From: Rhizophagus irregularis
Taxonomy: Eukaryota; Glomeromycota; Glomeromycetes; Glomerales; Glomeraceae
Length of the DNA: 64,000 nt
Direction: 5' to 3'
Assembly: GCF_026210795.1 (NCBI RefSeq)
Contig: NC_089455.1
Location: forward strand, 2,480,001-2,544,000
The notes under the pieces were generated by a model that saw only the letters and a program-made list of their open reading frames with translations, was not told the DNA's origin and searched no databases. Shown piece after piece: positions 1-13,627 of this stretch (its first letter is position 1; each line of letters begins with the position of its first letter). The position numbers and the translations under genes are program-made.

Positions 1-223
1 ACGATTATTAGATGCCAAGTTATTTAATATATTCTTTATATAACTGTGATTATAAACGGTTCTTTTTAATATAAGATTTTTGAGGATAGGTGTGATAGTG
101 ACTATAGATAGATTGTGACTATATAGGATAGATTTTAATAATAAAGTGTTTTGAACATTCAACTGGTGTGACTATATAGTAAAATGTGACTATAACGGGA
201 GTGACTATAGAGGGAGTTGACTG
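1..223. mobile_element. Terminus of a pogo/Tigger-like DNA transposon or MITE (partial)
   Basis: The sequence has at least five spaced copies of a GTGACTATA-type motif and ends ...GTTGACTG followed by TA at 224-225. Read from the other strand this is TA then CAGTCAACTCCC, the usual start of a pogo/Tigger-type inverted terminal repeat. The partner end is not visible, so it lies left of the window or is lost. No coding sequence was recognised. Confidence 0.4.
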
Positions 224-225
224 TA

Positions 226-2290
226 TTCTAACATCAGATATCCACTGTCACAGCATAGATTTCTGAACACTGGTAGCTGCCACCCAACAATAACCCCATT
301 CAACCATTTATAGTAAGCTTTATTTAAGTTTATAAAGTAAAATAAAAACCTATTCTAAATCTAAATTTGAACGAAACACTAAATGAAAATAACAAAAAAA
401 AGAAAAAATAAGAAAAATATAAAACAAAAAAAAAATCTGGGATCTGTAACAGCTGTATTATTTATCTCTATCCTTCATTCCTTCTTCTTCTGAGGTGTGT
501 ATACACAGTCAAAGATGAAATCCAAAGCCTTTATCGATAGTTGTTTAAAAAGAAACTAGAGTCGGTTAGTTTCACAATATTGGAAAAAGATTGGACTGAA
601 GGTTACACTAAAAAAGCCATTGAAATTCCATAAGAGGTTATCCGTTCTATAAGTTGACTCAAAATGAAAGTTATCTTCCATGTTAAAAATTAATTATTGT
701 TGTGCCGGCAAATTGCAGAAAGTGTCCAGAAATGTGTCAAATTTATGACGTGATCTAATTCAGAATTCATTAGATGGTGTGCTAATTGGGAGTCTTGTGA
801 CTTGACGAATAGAAAATACTGGTGGGTGTTAGTAAACAATGGGCGTCAAAGAAGGTGTCGAAGAAGGTATAGGTAAGTATTGTTCATATCATTTAAGTAG
901 GCTAGTTAAAGTCTTTCAGAGATAATCTTATGTATAGTGCTTAAGTCGTTGTGAAGCTGTCGTGTACTTCTTGATAGCCTAGTCAAGTATCTTGAAAAAT
1001 GAGGGCCTGTTGCTGTAAAGAAAATTGTTGTGAAGAAAATCCACAAAGTCTTTGTTATTTAGGAGTTCATTGGTCGCTCTTTTCATGTTCAAGGTATAGT
1101 TATTCTACTTAAAAAAAGTAGCTTAAAACTGTCCTCATCTTAACATTGTCTCAAAGCTTGCTTATTTTGGGTGATATGCCTCTCCAGACCATCTTGAATC
1201 TAGGAACACCATAAAGAAAAGAAAAACGCATAAGAAAAGAAAATGAATAAAAATATTCTAATACTAAAATAAACCACGTTAGGTTTTTTGCTGTCAAGTC
1301 TTTGCTTGAAATATATAAAATAAAATAAAAGTGTATAAACTAGAAGCGAAACAAATAAAAAAATAAAAAATTATTGTTAAGAAAATATGGTCCAGATGTT
1401 TAGCGGAAAGAATGTATGTTTGCTAAAGTTATTATTATTATTAATTATAGCAGAAAAATAGATGAACAGAACTAAAGATTTTTTAAATTTCCTTAATTAA
1501 TATAGCTAATTTGAGATGAAAGCTTTTTCTTACCATATCTTAAAAAATGCTAGTTAGTTTATATTTTCTGAAGAATTAGATGTAATAGAATAAAAAATAA
1601 ATGTAATATTCATTGCAATATAGTCATACGTTTAATAAATAGTTATTTGTAGAATATCTATATAGTTTTAAAAATCAAATGAATTCTTTATTATATTTTT
1701 TATGAAATAATACATAAGAAAATAAAGATCAGCTAGTTAAGTATTTACTATACATAAAACTTGCTAAGTAAAATATCCAGTTTTTTAATAATAGATGGAA
1801 AAAATATATACTTGACTTTTAACCAATAAAATCTAGAGTTAGATAAATAAATGAGAAACAAATTGATCAATAATAACCAGAACTGTTGCTATTATAATTA
1901 GTTATATAAGTAAAATTTTATATTAAAAAATTAATTTTTCATTTATATTAGCTTTATAAAAATGAAGATTTTTTTAATCTTTCAGTCAAATAATCTAATA
2001 TCTAATAGATTTTTAAATCCATCAGATCATTCTGGCTAAATCCAAAAGTACGATCATCTTTGTTGTATAATAATATACCTCATTTTAAAATCACATAAAA
2101 AAATAAAATTTTATAATTTATATAATTATATTACAAATTTTTATTAATTTATTAATAAACTTGAGTAAATCATTTATATTAAATTTAATTTAAAAAATAA
2201 AAGTTCTCTTTTGCTTTACATTATTTACTGTTAATTTTGTTAGCTACAACACAATAAGTACTGAAAATAATAGATTTTTATAAATCAAAT
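226..2290. other. Non-genic stretch, no feature recognised
   Basis: This is a mosaic of moderately AT-rich sequence (about 240-1250) and very AT-rich sequence (1250-2290). No long open frame, splice-bounded coding block or RNA gene could be supported on either strand. It is probably old repeat material. Confidence 0.4.
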
Positions 2291-2690
2291 TTAGTACTCC
2301 AAATGAGTTAAATCAAATCAAGTTATATGTAAATTCAACTTGACTCGTATTAAATTGAGTTAAATTGAGTCAAATTAAAATTATAAAAAATATAAACTTA
2401 TTTAGTACCTGATGGATTTTCAGATATTATTTTGTGCATATGATATTCTAATAAAATATATTCTGATTTAATGTTGTGCTTTGCGTAGTTTGACTTCGAT
2501 TCAAATTGAGCTTGGTTTCTTGGCCAAACCAAGCTTAATTGACTTCGATTCAACTTGACTCAATTTTATTAAATTATTAACTCAATTTGATTTAATTCAA
2601 TTTAATTGTAATTTTCAATTTAATTCAATTTGACTCAATTCAACTCAACTCAATCAACTTGTAAGTTAACTTGACTTGTTTCAGAATATT
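2290..2690. repeat. Degenerate TTGACT/AGTCAA repeat with a hairpin
   Basis: Motifs of the AAATTGAGTCAA type dominate 2320-2370, and their reverse complements dominate 2540-2680, so the block can fold back on itself. A clean hairpin lies at 2510-2534 (arms GCTTGGTTT and AAACCAAGC). It is flanked by direct copies of TGACTTCGATTCAA. No coding potential was seen. Confidence 0.45.
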
Positions 2691-2927
2691 ACAAATTTCT
2701 GTTTAAATATTAGTCAAACAATATAAAATATTAGTCAAATAATATAATATATTAGTTTTAGTTAAATAATTTATAAATTAATTAATGTAATAAATGTGAT
2801 TTATGTATAATCTTAATTTTTTTTATGAATTATAATAAGTTACTAATTATATATCTATTTTACTATATATTTAAAAGATATATATATACCTTTAAATTTT
2901 CTTGTATTATTCTTACCGTTATTTTTA

Positions 2928-5138
<2,211 letters not shown>

Positions 5139-5196
5139 AATAAAATTTTTCACTTATCTATATGACTACATCCTTTTTACTTTTTTATTATTTATA

Positions 5197-5370
5197 GTTA
5201 CTCAGCACAAAATGCTGAGTAACTGTTGTATTTGCAATAAACAATATGATTGGTTAAAATTTGTTGAACACAACTTAGTAAATTTCACTAATTACATTAT
5301 TGTTTATGCAAATACATGTAAAACACAATAGTATTGCAATTATAAGGTCACATATGCCAAGTAACTGTTT
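5197..5370. repeat. Inverted repeats: perfect 11 bp hairpin and longer flanking arms
   Basis: The hairpin at 5197-5223 has arms GTTACTCAGCA and TGCTGAGTAAC around a 5 nt loop. Outside it, GTATTTGCAATAAACAAT (about 5228-5245) is matched in inverse orientation by ATTGTTTATGCAAATAC (about 5298-5314, one base shorter), and GTAACTGTT recurs near 5358. This may be the end of a small foldback element next to the Crypton-like remnant. No coding sequence is present. Confidence 0.45.
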
Positions 5371-5705
5371 TATCAGTGTAGATTTTTATTAAACTTTTAA
5401 ACTTTTTATCAAACTTTCTCTTTTTTAAAAAAATTCTTTTTTAATAAACTCTTTAAAAAATAATCTCTTATTTTTTTTTACATAACATTTTCTTCTCCTT
5501 TTATTATTATGATACAATTAAAAGGAAATTATTTATTCTTTCTTAATTAAGATTGTGGCGAAACCCATAGTAAATGCAAAACTTGACAAAACTATATTAA
5601 AATATTAATAAAAATTTGGTGAAACTTGACTATAAAAATCATATAAAATGACAAAACTATAATAAACTCTTATAAAAAAATTGACCAAATTGAGGTTTAG
5701 ATGTT

Positions 5706-6808
5706 TTGCCAAATTCAAAAACCAGTTTAGCCCGTAACCTTATTCTTAATCAACTTATGGCATTTACTAAAGGAAGAGTTTTCAAAAATACCACTACAAA
5801 TACTGAAAAATGGATTAAAATAATGAACCAATGGAGAAATGATATTTATTATAATTATTCTTTAAAAAGCCAAGATAAGGATATAATTGAACTTAAAGTT
5901 ATACAATTTCTTTGTGACATAACATCTAAAAAGAGTAGTTATTATTCATGTGCTTTATTAAAAAATACTTTGTCTGCAATTAGTAGACATTTAAACCAGG
6001 ATGAAGTATAATTTGTAGTTTTGCATAATAAGATTGATTTTTCAGCTCTATATACATGTTTTGATAGCCTTCTTAGAAACATGAAAAAAAAGGCATTGGT
6101 AAGGTGAAGTCTACAGATGGATTATCAACTGATAAGATCTGAAGTATTATAAACTATAAAGCTTTAAATTTTAATGCTTCTTTAGGTTTATTAAAGTGAG
6201 TTTTCTTTTGAATTTATATATTAAATGCATCAAGAGGTGATAAACATACTAATCTACTTGCATTTCAATTGGTTAATACTTCAGAAAGAATTCTTTTTAA
6301 AAAAGAATAACAGAAAAATTATCAAAAGGGAATTGATAGAAGTCAATTTGATTTATATTCCATTTTCTTCTAATTCTCCTAAAATTGCTAGTCTGAGTTA
6401 TAAATATCAGAAAATTTCTTTTTCTTCAATCTCAAAAAGGAAAATATATTTTTATTTATCAATATTAGCAAAAGTATTAATGATATACTTTTTTTAACTA
6501 TTTGTTATTTAATTTACAAACTATATAGCTTAAGAAAAGTGGTATAATGATAAATAGTTGGCTGATTGTATTATCCATTTTATGTTTAAAAATATATGTA
6601 TTAAATGTAAAATAAATATTAAAGAGAGAAATAACAGCAATCATTTAAGAAGAAAAACAAGTATAATTAAATTGTTTGATCTTGAAGTTGCTGAAAATAC
6701 TGGTATATATAGCTATTACTGGTTATTGTTTTATTGGTAATTATCATGCATATGCTAAATTAAACAATAATCATAAAAGAGAAGCACTTTCTGGTATTAT
6801 TAATTGAC
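5706..6808 (+). pseudogene. Crypton-like tyrosine recombinase (DUF3504/KIAA1958-type) pseudogene
   Basis: The open part at 5706-6011 gives 101 residues with TEKWIKIMNQWRND and, later, KKSSYYSCALLKNTLSAIS. This is the pattern of the N-terminal helical domain in Crypton-derived recombinases of the KIAA1958/ZMYM2/QRICH1 type (W..W.....G......L........, then a Y...L......I...L segment). Downstream, across stops and frameshifts, are ILNASRGDKHTNLLAFQL (about 6222-6275; compare the F..RG..E...L...L core) and NNSNHLRRKTSIIKLFDLE (about 6630-6690; compare NHSGRKT...L.......). These would carry the catalytic Arg/His region. The frame ends in a recognisable tail (ALSGIIN, about 6787-6804). It is decayed beyond function. 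The family call is from memory of motifs. Confidence 0.6.
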
Positions 6809-8689
6809 TTAATGGGTTTCCTTTAATAAATATATCTTTATTTAAATATTACAATTAGACTAATTTTCTAATTTTTTATATTTTCTTAATTTCTTTTTAT
6901 TAAAAAAAAAATAAATAACTATTTCAGATTCATCATCTATTTCTTTATTTAGTATTATATCTGAAATTATCTAATTCAAATAATAATAATATAATTCAAG
7001 TAGTAATTCTATGATTTATTTTAAAATCTAATTGTTATTAATTTCTTTTTTATTTAAAATTTCAGAAAAATTTCAAACCATAACAACTTTTATACTATTA
7101 AAGAAATAATGCAAAAAAAATACCAAATATCCTTTACAAGAATATAATTCTATACTATCTGATGATAATAAGAAAAGGAAAAAGAATTATAAGCATAAAA
7201 AAATAACAGTAGTTAAGAAATATTATAAAAATTATATTTTTAGTAAATAATAAGTATAATAAGTATAATATGTATACAGAATATTACATTTAAAATTGTA
7301 TAGTAATAAATATATAACTTAATAACTGGTTGTACTAGCATAAATCACCAAATAATAAATGCCCAATAAATTCTTTTTTCTTTTCTTAAAATTCTTTCTT
7401 TCAAATTTTTTTCTTCTCTTTTATCTATTAAATTTCTCTTTTCTTAAATATTCCTTTTTCTCAAATTTCTCATATTTCAAATATTACCTTTTTTCAAATC
7501 TCCTTACTCTTTCTACTTTAAAATTCCTTACTTCATATTTTAAATATAAATTAATATCAATTCATCTTTTATTTTTTTTATCTCCTAGATTTTCTTTATA
7601 AAATTACCAATTCTACAATAGTATTTTTTATATCTTCTTTTATTTTTACAAATATATAATTGATTTAATAGTTAATTATAAAAAAATCCTTACAAACTAG
7701 TTAATCCTATGTAATTTTTATTTAATTAAATAATCTTATATAATTATATTATATAACTTACCAACTCAATATTATTTATCACTGTTGATTTCATAATTTT
7801 TATTCAATTCTTAAAGGTAATCTTCTTACTAATTAGTTATCTTTTTTTTTTAGTTTTTCATTCTAAATATTCTTTTTAAAGAAAAAGATAAGAAAAAACT
7901 CAAGTTTTATAAATGCAAGTTGCCTTAGTCTTGATAGAACATTTTAAATTATTTTATGTAAAACAATAACTTAAAATTAGAAATAAAAGTTGATTGAAAG
8001 TTATACTTCTAAGTCTATATATGTTATAATATTTCTATATATATTAATTCTTTCACTTCTATGTAATAGGTATATAAAATCTTATATTATACCATATATA
8101 TTAAGAACTTTTTTTACTTTATACTTTCTAAAAATTATATAATAAATATTATTGCCTTAAGTATTTACAAATTACTAATAAAGTTTAAATTTTATAGCTA
8201 AAAAATTTACAATTTATAAATAATAAGTGGATTTTAATTTTTTTTTTTTAATAAAATATTTGGCATTTACTAATGATTTTTTTATTTATTTTTATAGATT
8301 ATCTAAAATATTAATAGATAAATTAAGAATTTAAAATGATAAATTTATTATGATACTTATTATTTTTTTTTTATTTTTTTTATTAATAGAAAACTATATT
8401 GCATTTATTTAATTTAATACATTAAAAAGTTTATAATAACATTAATAAATTAGTTGGGTTCTTAAGCTATCTTCCAATAATAAAAACTATTATATCTAAA
8501 ATGAATCATTTTATATATATTTTACTTGTATAGAAAAACTAACTTAATAACTATATATATATGGGATTTAATTAATAGATAGTAGATGGTTTATAAGTTA
8601 ATAATATTACTATAGTATATATAGTTTTTTATTACTTTGTATTTAGATATTATTGTATTATATTAATAAATTTATAAATGCATTAACAA
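6809..8689. other. Very AT-rich spacer
   Basis: The stretch has poly-A/T and pyrimidine runs, including a TTCTTTT-rich tract at 7360-7600 whose open frame is compositional only (Phe/Leu/Ser-rich). A lysine-rich fragment at about 7100-7245 could be residual recombinase-element sequence. No gene can be supported. GAGCTATATCCATCCA near 8843, just past this spacer, recurs at 53640. Confidence 0.4.
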
Positions 8690-9605
8690 AAATGTGAAAA
8701 AAAAATATAAAAAAAATAACAATATAAAAGAATTTTTAAAGTAAACTAATTATTATTATTATTTTTTTTAAAAATGATTTATAATTTTATATATGTTTTA
8801 TTAATATTAACTAGGTTTATATACTATACAAACAAATTATTATGAGCTATATCCATCCAATAGAATGCAATCATTAAAATATAAAGTAAATAAATTATAT
8901 TATATTTATTTTAAAAATTTATAATAATATATAATATAAAAGATTTTTTTTAAAAGTAAACTAATTATATTACATTTATTTTAAAAAATTTATAATAATA
9001 TACAATAAAAAAGATTTTTTTTTTTAAAGTAAACTAATAGACAGTTAAGCTTATACCTCTAAATGTTATTGGATCAAATATATATTTATTTAATTTAATA
9101 CTTTGAAAATTTTATTAAATTATTAAAAAAGATAACAATATAAAAGATTTTTTTAAAGTAACTAATTATATTACATTTATTTTAAAAAACTTATAATAAC
9201 ATATACAATATAAAAGATTTTTTTTTTTAAAGTAAACTAATAGACAGTTAAACTTATACCTCTGAATGTTATTGGACCAGATATAGACTTATTTAATTTA
9301 ATACTTTGAAAAATTTATAATGACATTAATAAATTATTAAGAAAAATAACAATATAAAAGAATTTTTTTTTAAAGTAAACTAATTATATCGCATTTATTT
9401 AATTTAATACTTTGAAAAGTTTATAATAACATTAATAAATCATTAAGAAGGAAAACAATATATAAAGAATTTTTTTTTTAAAGTAAACTAATTATATCGC
9501 ATTTATTTAATTTAATACTTTGAAAAGTTTATAATAACATTAATAAATCATTAAGAAGGAAAACAATATATAAAGAATTTTTTTTTAAAGTAAACTAATT
9601 ATGTT
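8690..9605. repeat. Tandem satellite-like array, about 108 bp unit
   Basis: Units begin with poly-T then AAAGTAAACTAATTAT. The last copies are nearly identical, with the AAAGTAAAC motif at about 9372, 9480 and 9587 (spacing 108 and 107 bp). Earlier copies are diverged; two (about 9030 and 9229) carry an alternative segment starting TAATAGACAGTTAA. This is consistent with a decaying array that was recently homogenised at its right edge. Confidence 0.7.
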
Positions 9606-9754
9606 GCAAATTGAAATTTTTTATAATAATCAAATAAATCAATTTCTAAATAATAATAATATTGATTATATTATTTGCATTATTTGCAAGATTTATAAGA
9701 TTTATTATAAAATAAATTTCAAAATATTTATAATCTAACCTTATTACAGGAGTT

Positions 9755-10045
9755 TTTAGGGTTAAAGGTTTTAAGGTTAAAGTTAATTCATCAATACTAA
9801 GTATGATGAGGGCAATAAGGTTAGGATTAGATCGGATAGGTTGAGGTTAAGGTTAGAGTTAGGGTTAGAGTTAGAGTCAGGGTTATAGTTAGGGTTATAG
9901 TTAAGGTTAGAGTTAGGATTAAAGTTAGGTTTGGAGTTAGGTTTAGAGTTAGGGATAGGATTAAGGATAGTGAGTGGAATGGGATAAAGAAAGAAGGAAT
10001 TTATTGTTAGAGTTAGGATTTGAATTAAGGTTAGGGTTAGAAAGA
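9755..10045 (+). repeat. Degenerate interstitial telomere-like (TTAGGG) tract
   Basis: The plus strand is built from TTAGGG, TTAGAG, TTATAG and TTAAGG hexamer variants, for example GTTAGGGTTAGAGTTAGAG. The densest parts are about 9840-9960 and 10015-10040. The G-rich strand points towards the right of the window. The minus-strand open frame over this block (Asn/Pro/Leu/Ser repeats) is a by-product of the hexamer period and is not a gene. Confidence 0.75.
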
Positions 10046-11289
10046 GTGAATAAAAGAACGTAACATTTAAATTTGAGAACATTCTCGCGGACAAGAATCC
10101 GAGTTATTCTACCTTTTAAAGAGGGCTAGTTTTAAGAATTTAAGAAGAAAGACAATTTATTGGGGAAGGCCCTCATTTGGCTTCTTTTTAGACGAGTAAA
10201 GATAATAAAAGAAAATTTTATTTTAAATCACGAATATCTTTGACAGTTTGACGTTTGAAAGAAAATAAATAAAAATGGTTTTAAAATGTAGGAAAAAGTA
10301 AAAAATAAATACACACAAGTAATATGAAATGGATCTTTTAACACGCGTTTATATACTTTTAATATCCGATTGGCGTAAAAGAATTTTTTTTTTTTTTTTT
10401 TAATATTGTTATATATTACATTAATACAAGATTATGATTAGATCGAGTCAATATTTACTAAAAAAAAAAATCAATCAAAAAAAAATGAACTAACATATTT
10501 ACGTTAATATTTGAAAGGTACGCAATTACCATTTTTGGGGGAAACTTTGATTAAACTGAAAATATACTAAATATATAATGTATTTTATATATAGGTCTAA
10601 ACTCAGACAACTCAGTCTAAACTCAGAATAGGAAACTTTTGAATCGAGAACAAACTTCATCATCATCAATGAGATCAAATTTGGAGTTAAATTAAATATC
10701 ATTCGATAAAGAGGAACAATTACAAGATTTTGAAGAGGAGATAATCCTATTGTTAGTTGTTCGTATTTAGATAAATTAGATAAATTGAACAAAGAAATCA
10801 ACAAGTCATTAAATGATTTATCCAATTTCATACATTTCGTTTAACAACGTCAATAACATGTTACATGATGTTATAATGCATTTGAAATGGTTTCCACGAA
10901 TCCACGTTTACCTTTAATGTTACCATCTCATGACCGCAGTAACAAGCATCAAGGTGATACAGAAGAAAATGTGGTATGCATCTTTTAATTTAATGTAACA
11001 AATAATTTAAGTTTTATTGGACATTCGTTAACAATTAAGTGACCTAATCTAGAAAATATTATATTTATTATACAATCAAATATAACGCTATGTTGGACAA
11101 ATTAAAATATTAAAAACAAATAATTCTATCCAATAATATTAATATTATAAAAGTTAAGAAAAAGGGAGGGAGGAAGAGTGATTACAATATTTTCTTTGGT
11201 ACATTATATATATATTATATTAAAATTACATGTAACATTGCAGCGTGCAACCAGGCAGGCCGGAGGGAAAGATTAAACAAAGCAATCAA
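10046..11289. other. Intergenic, no gene supported
   Basis: An AT-rich spacer with poly-T (10384-10402). A 101-codon minus-strand open frame (10526-10831) has no recognisable domain, no splice partners and spacer-like composition, so it is not called as a gene. Confidence 0.4.
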
Positions 11290-11838
11290 TCAGCATAGAT
11301 AAGAAAGAATCATCATTGAAATAATTGATAATCCCATGGTTGTGAAAGTATTTGATAATAATATGGATGATGAGCTCGTGGAAGTGGAATTTGTAGAATT
11401 TCCTTGAACTTTGTTTATTACATCACCTTTAGCGTTAATAGATGAGGGATCAAACCCTGGAATTGTACCCGTTATATCTTGAATGACAAATCTAGTGGAC
11501 CAAACATCATCGACACCAGAGTTAAATTTATAAAAATAAAATCTTCCAGGTGGACCTAAACCAGGTTCAATTTTATAAGATATTTTACCAACTGTTGGAA
11601 GAACTGTACCCAGGTCCTTAACTTCAATTTGATTATCATTAGGTCCTGTCATTAATTTAATATTAATATTTGATAATTCAATTAATTTCGGTGCTGTTCC
11701 ATCTTCCACCCATCTTAATTCACATGGCGCTTTTGAAGAACACGTTGTAGTTTTATTCACCACTGGTAAGAGATTTGCTTCTATGACAGAAGAGAAGAAT
11801 AAAAGGCACAATACCAAGAAAAAGAGAGATTGCTTCAT
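11290..11838 (-). CDS. GPI-anchored cell-surface protein, Kre9/KNH-like domain
   Basis: An intronless 182-aa product. The start chosen is the ATG at 11838, which begins a classical signal peptide (MKQSLFFLVLCLLFFSS, cleavage probably after EA). The in-frame ATG nine codons upstream would put FFFFKKK in front and is unlikely. Residues about 22-125 form one beta-rich domain with CSSKAPCELRW, DNQIEVKDLGTVLP and a closing STRFVIQDITG. This is the arrangement of the Ser/Thr-rich GPI-anchored Kre9/KNH family (seen: motif order; known: fungal cell-wall beta-glucan-related surface proteins). A Ser/Thr/Asn linker and a hydrophobic tail (GLSIISMMILSYLC) give a GPI-attachment signal. It is transcribed away from the DENN gene. 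The exact role is unknown. Confidence 0.75.
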   Translation of the reverse strand: MKQSLFFLVLCLLFFSSVIEANLLPVVNKTTTCSSKAPCELRWVEDGTAPKLIELSNINIKLMTGPNDNQIEVKDLGTVLPTVGKISYKIEPGLGPPGRFYFYKFNSGVDDVWSTRFVIQDITGTIPGFDPSSINAKGDVINKVQGNSTNSTSTSSSSILLSNTFTTMGLSIISMMILSYLC

Positions 11839-13627
11839 TTTTTTTTTAAAAAAAAAAAAAATCAAAATGAATGAAAGTTTGTATAATAAACCGCAGGAAA
11901 ATATTGGTTTAAAAAAATTCGCTATCTAAGCGATAAGCGATCTTACAATGAATGAATGAGGTGATGGTGGTGTAGGAGGAAAGAGTTAAATGTAAAAGAG
12001 CAAACATAATTCCAAACTACAAGTGTTTATATAGTGGAGGCAAACTTGATTAATTATTTGTAACCCAAATAGAGACAAATATTTTCCTTAATGGGTATCC
12101 AAAATTTTGTTTACTGCTTGAGGAACAAAAAATATATTTTTCATCTTAATTATTCTTTGATAGAAATTTCTAATTGTCACAAAAAGTTCGGAATTGGGCG
12201 ATCTACATTAAACACGCTAAAAAAAATTTGATATAAAGGGAAATGATAATTTCACAATAACACAAGATTAATTATTTTCTTCTACTTAGTAGTCATGTCA
12301 ATGAAATCATTTGAAATTTCACCAAATTTTTGTGTTACAAAAAGATTAGAAAATTCTTTTAAAAAATAATTGGACAAAACAAAAACAAAAAAAAAAACTT
12401 TGATAAGAACTTTACCCTTTTAATTATTAAACTAAGTATAAAAGAGGGTCGAATGACAGATTATGCATAAACTAATAGGAAAATACTTAATTTGTTTAAA
12501 ATTACCCAATAAAGTAATATAAACGGAAATTACATTTATTAAATAGAATGAAATTATTAAAACATGTGATTAATAAATTGAGCAATTTTCTTCGGGATAA
12601 TCGAGACGAAACTTGTATGAAAATCATTAAATGCATGAGAATCTTTTTCAAATGATCGAATTATAAGATGTTTCATAAAAGTATAATAAATTTATAAATT
12701 TTCAAAAATTTATATTTTTAGTAATAAAAATTACGATTGCATTTTTTTACGTCATATATTATATCATGATGGGGCGTAGCAGCGCTTATTAAAAGACCAA
12801 TTAAATAATACATTAAGCTAAACTAAGCTAAATATAGTTTATAATTTTTCCATACATAACATTTCGATACATCATTAGTCGACTCATTAGACTGGCTAAC
12901 TGGCTAAAGAAAAAATACCCGTAAAAAAAAAAAAAAAAAATTCTTTCAATTTTTCAATAAGCATCGAATGATCGTTTTGTGTTAGAACGGCTTCAATCAA
13001 TTTCAGAAATATTTATAGTACAAATTTTTAATATGGTTCCGGAATAAGCAAAGGAACTAGGTTTGCGAATCACATATGATTTAAGATCGTTATTTAGTTT
13101 TGTTACCGAATTAGTTAAAAAATTAAAATTAAGTTGTTTCACAAATTTATAAATTGTTTATTTTCAATTTGTGAATTTATTACCCGAAAATTTTTTTCAG
13201 TACGATTCTTTTTATTAAAAAATAAAAATAAATTAAAATAAAATATTAAAGTTTTTTAAACAATAATTATATACCATATTTGCTTAGATTTTCGATTCAC
13301 TTATTTATTTGATAAAAAACCGCACAAATAACTTTTTAAAGTTTTTTGTTTTTTTTCTTCCTCTCTCTCTTAAAAATTTAAAAGAAAAATTTTTAAAAGT
13401 CATAATCTCTTTTTTATAAATCCTTTCCTTAATAAAAATTATAAAAATTATTTTATTTTATTTTATTTTTATTTTTATTTTTATTTTTCTCTCGTTGAAT
13501 ACCGGTATATTCGATATTAAAACTTTTCTTTAAATTCATTCTTAAAATTATCGGATTTTCTTCTTATTATTTCATCTTTCATTTTCATTTTCATTCCATT
13601 TCATTTTAAAATCAAAACTTTCCCGAT
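11839..13627. other. Divergent intergenic region between two genes
   Basis: It must hold the promoters of both flanking genes. Visible features are a (TTTTA)n/(TTTTTA)n microsatellite at about 13446-13490, a pyrimidine tract TTCTTCCTCTCTCTCTT at about 13354-13370 upstream of the DENN start, and poly-A runs. No additional coding sequence was found. Confidence 0.4.
12026..12034 (-). promoter_or_regulatory. Candidate TATA box of the Kre9/KNH-like gene
   Basis: The minus strand reads CTATATAAAC about 190 bp upstream of the chosen ATG. Position and sequence suit a core promoter TATA element. This is sequence-only inference. Confidence 0.35.

Noticed and set aside
7359-7601. 80-codon Phe/Leu/Ser-rich open frame
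   Set aside because: It comes from a pyrimidine-rich low-complexity tract, with no domain, promoter or splice context.
9783-10094. 103-codon minus-strand open frame rich in Asn-Pro-Asn-Ser
   Set aside because: It is the complement of degenerate TTAGGG hexamers; the peptide periodicity follows the DNA repeat.
10526-10831. 101-codon minus-strand open frame
   Set aside because: No recognisable motif, AT-rich spacer composition and no conserved features; could not be supported.
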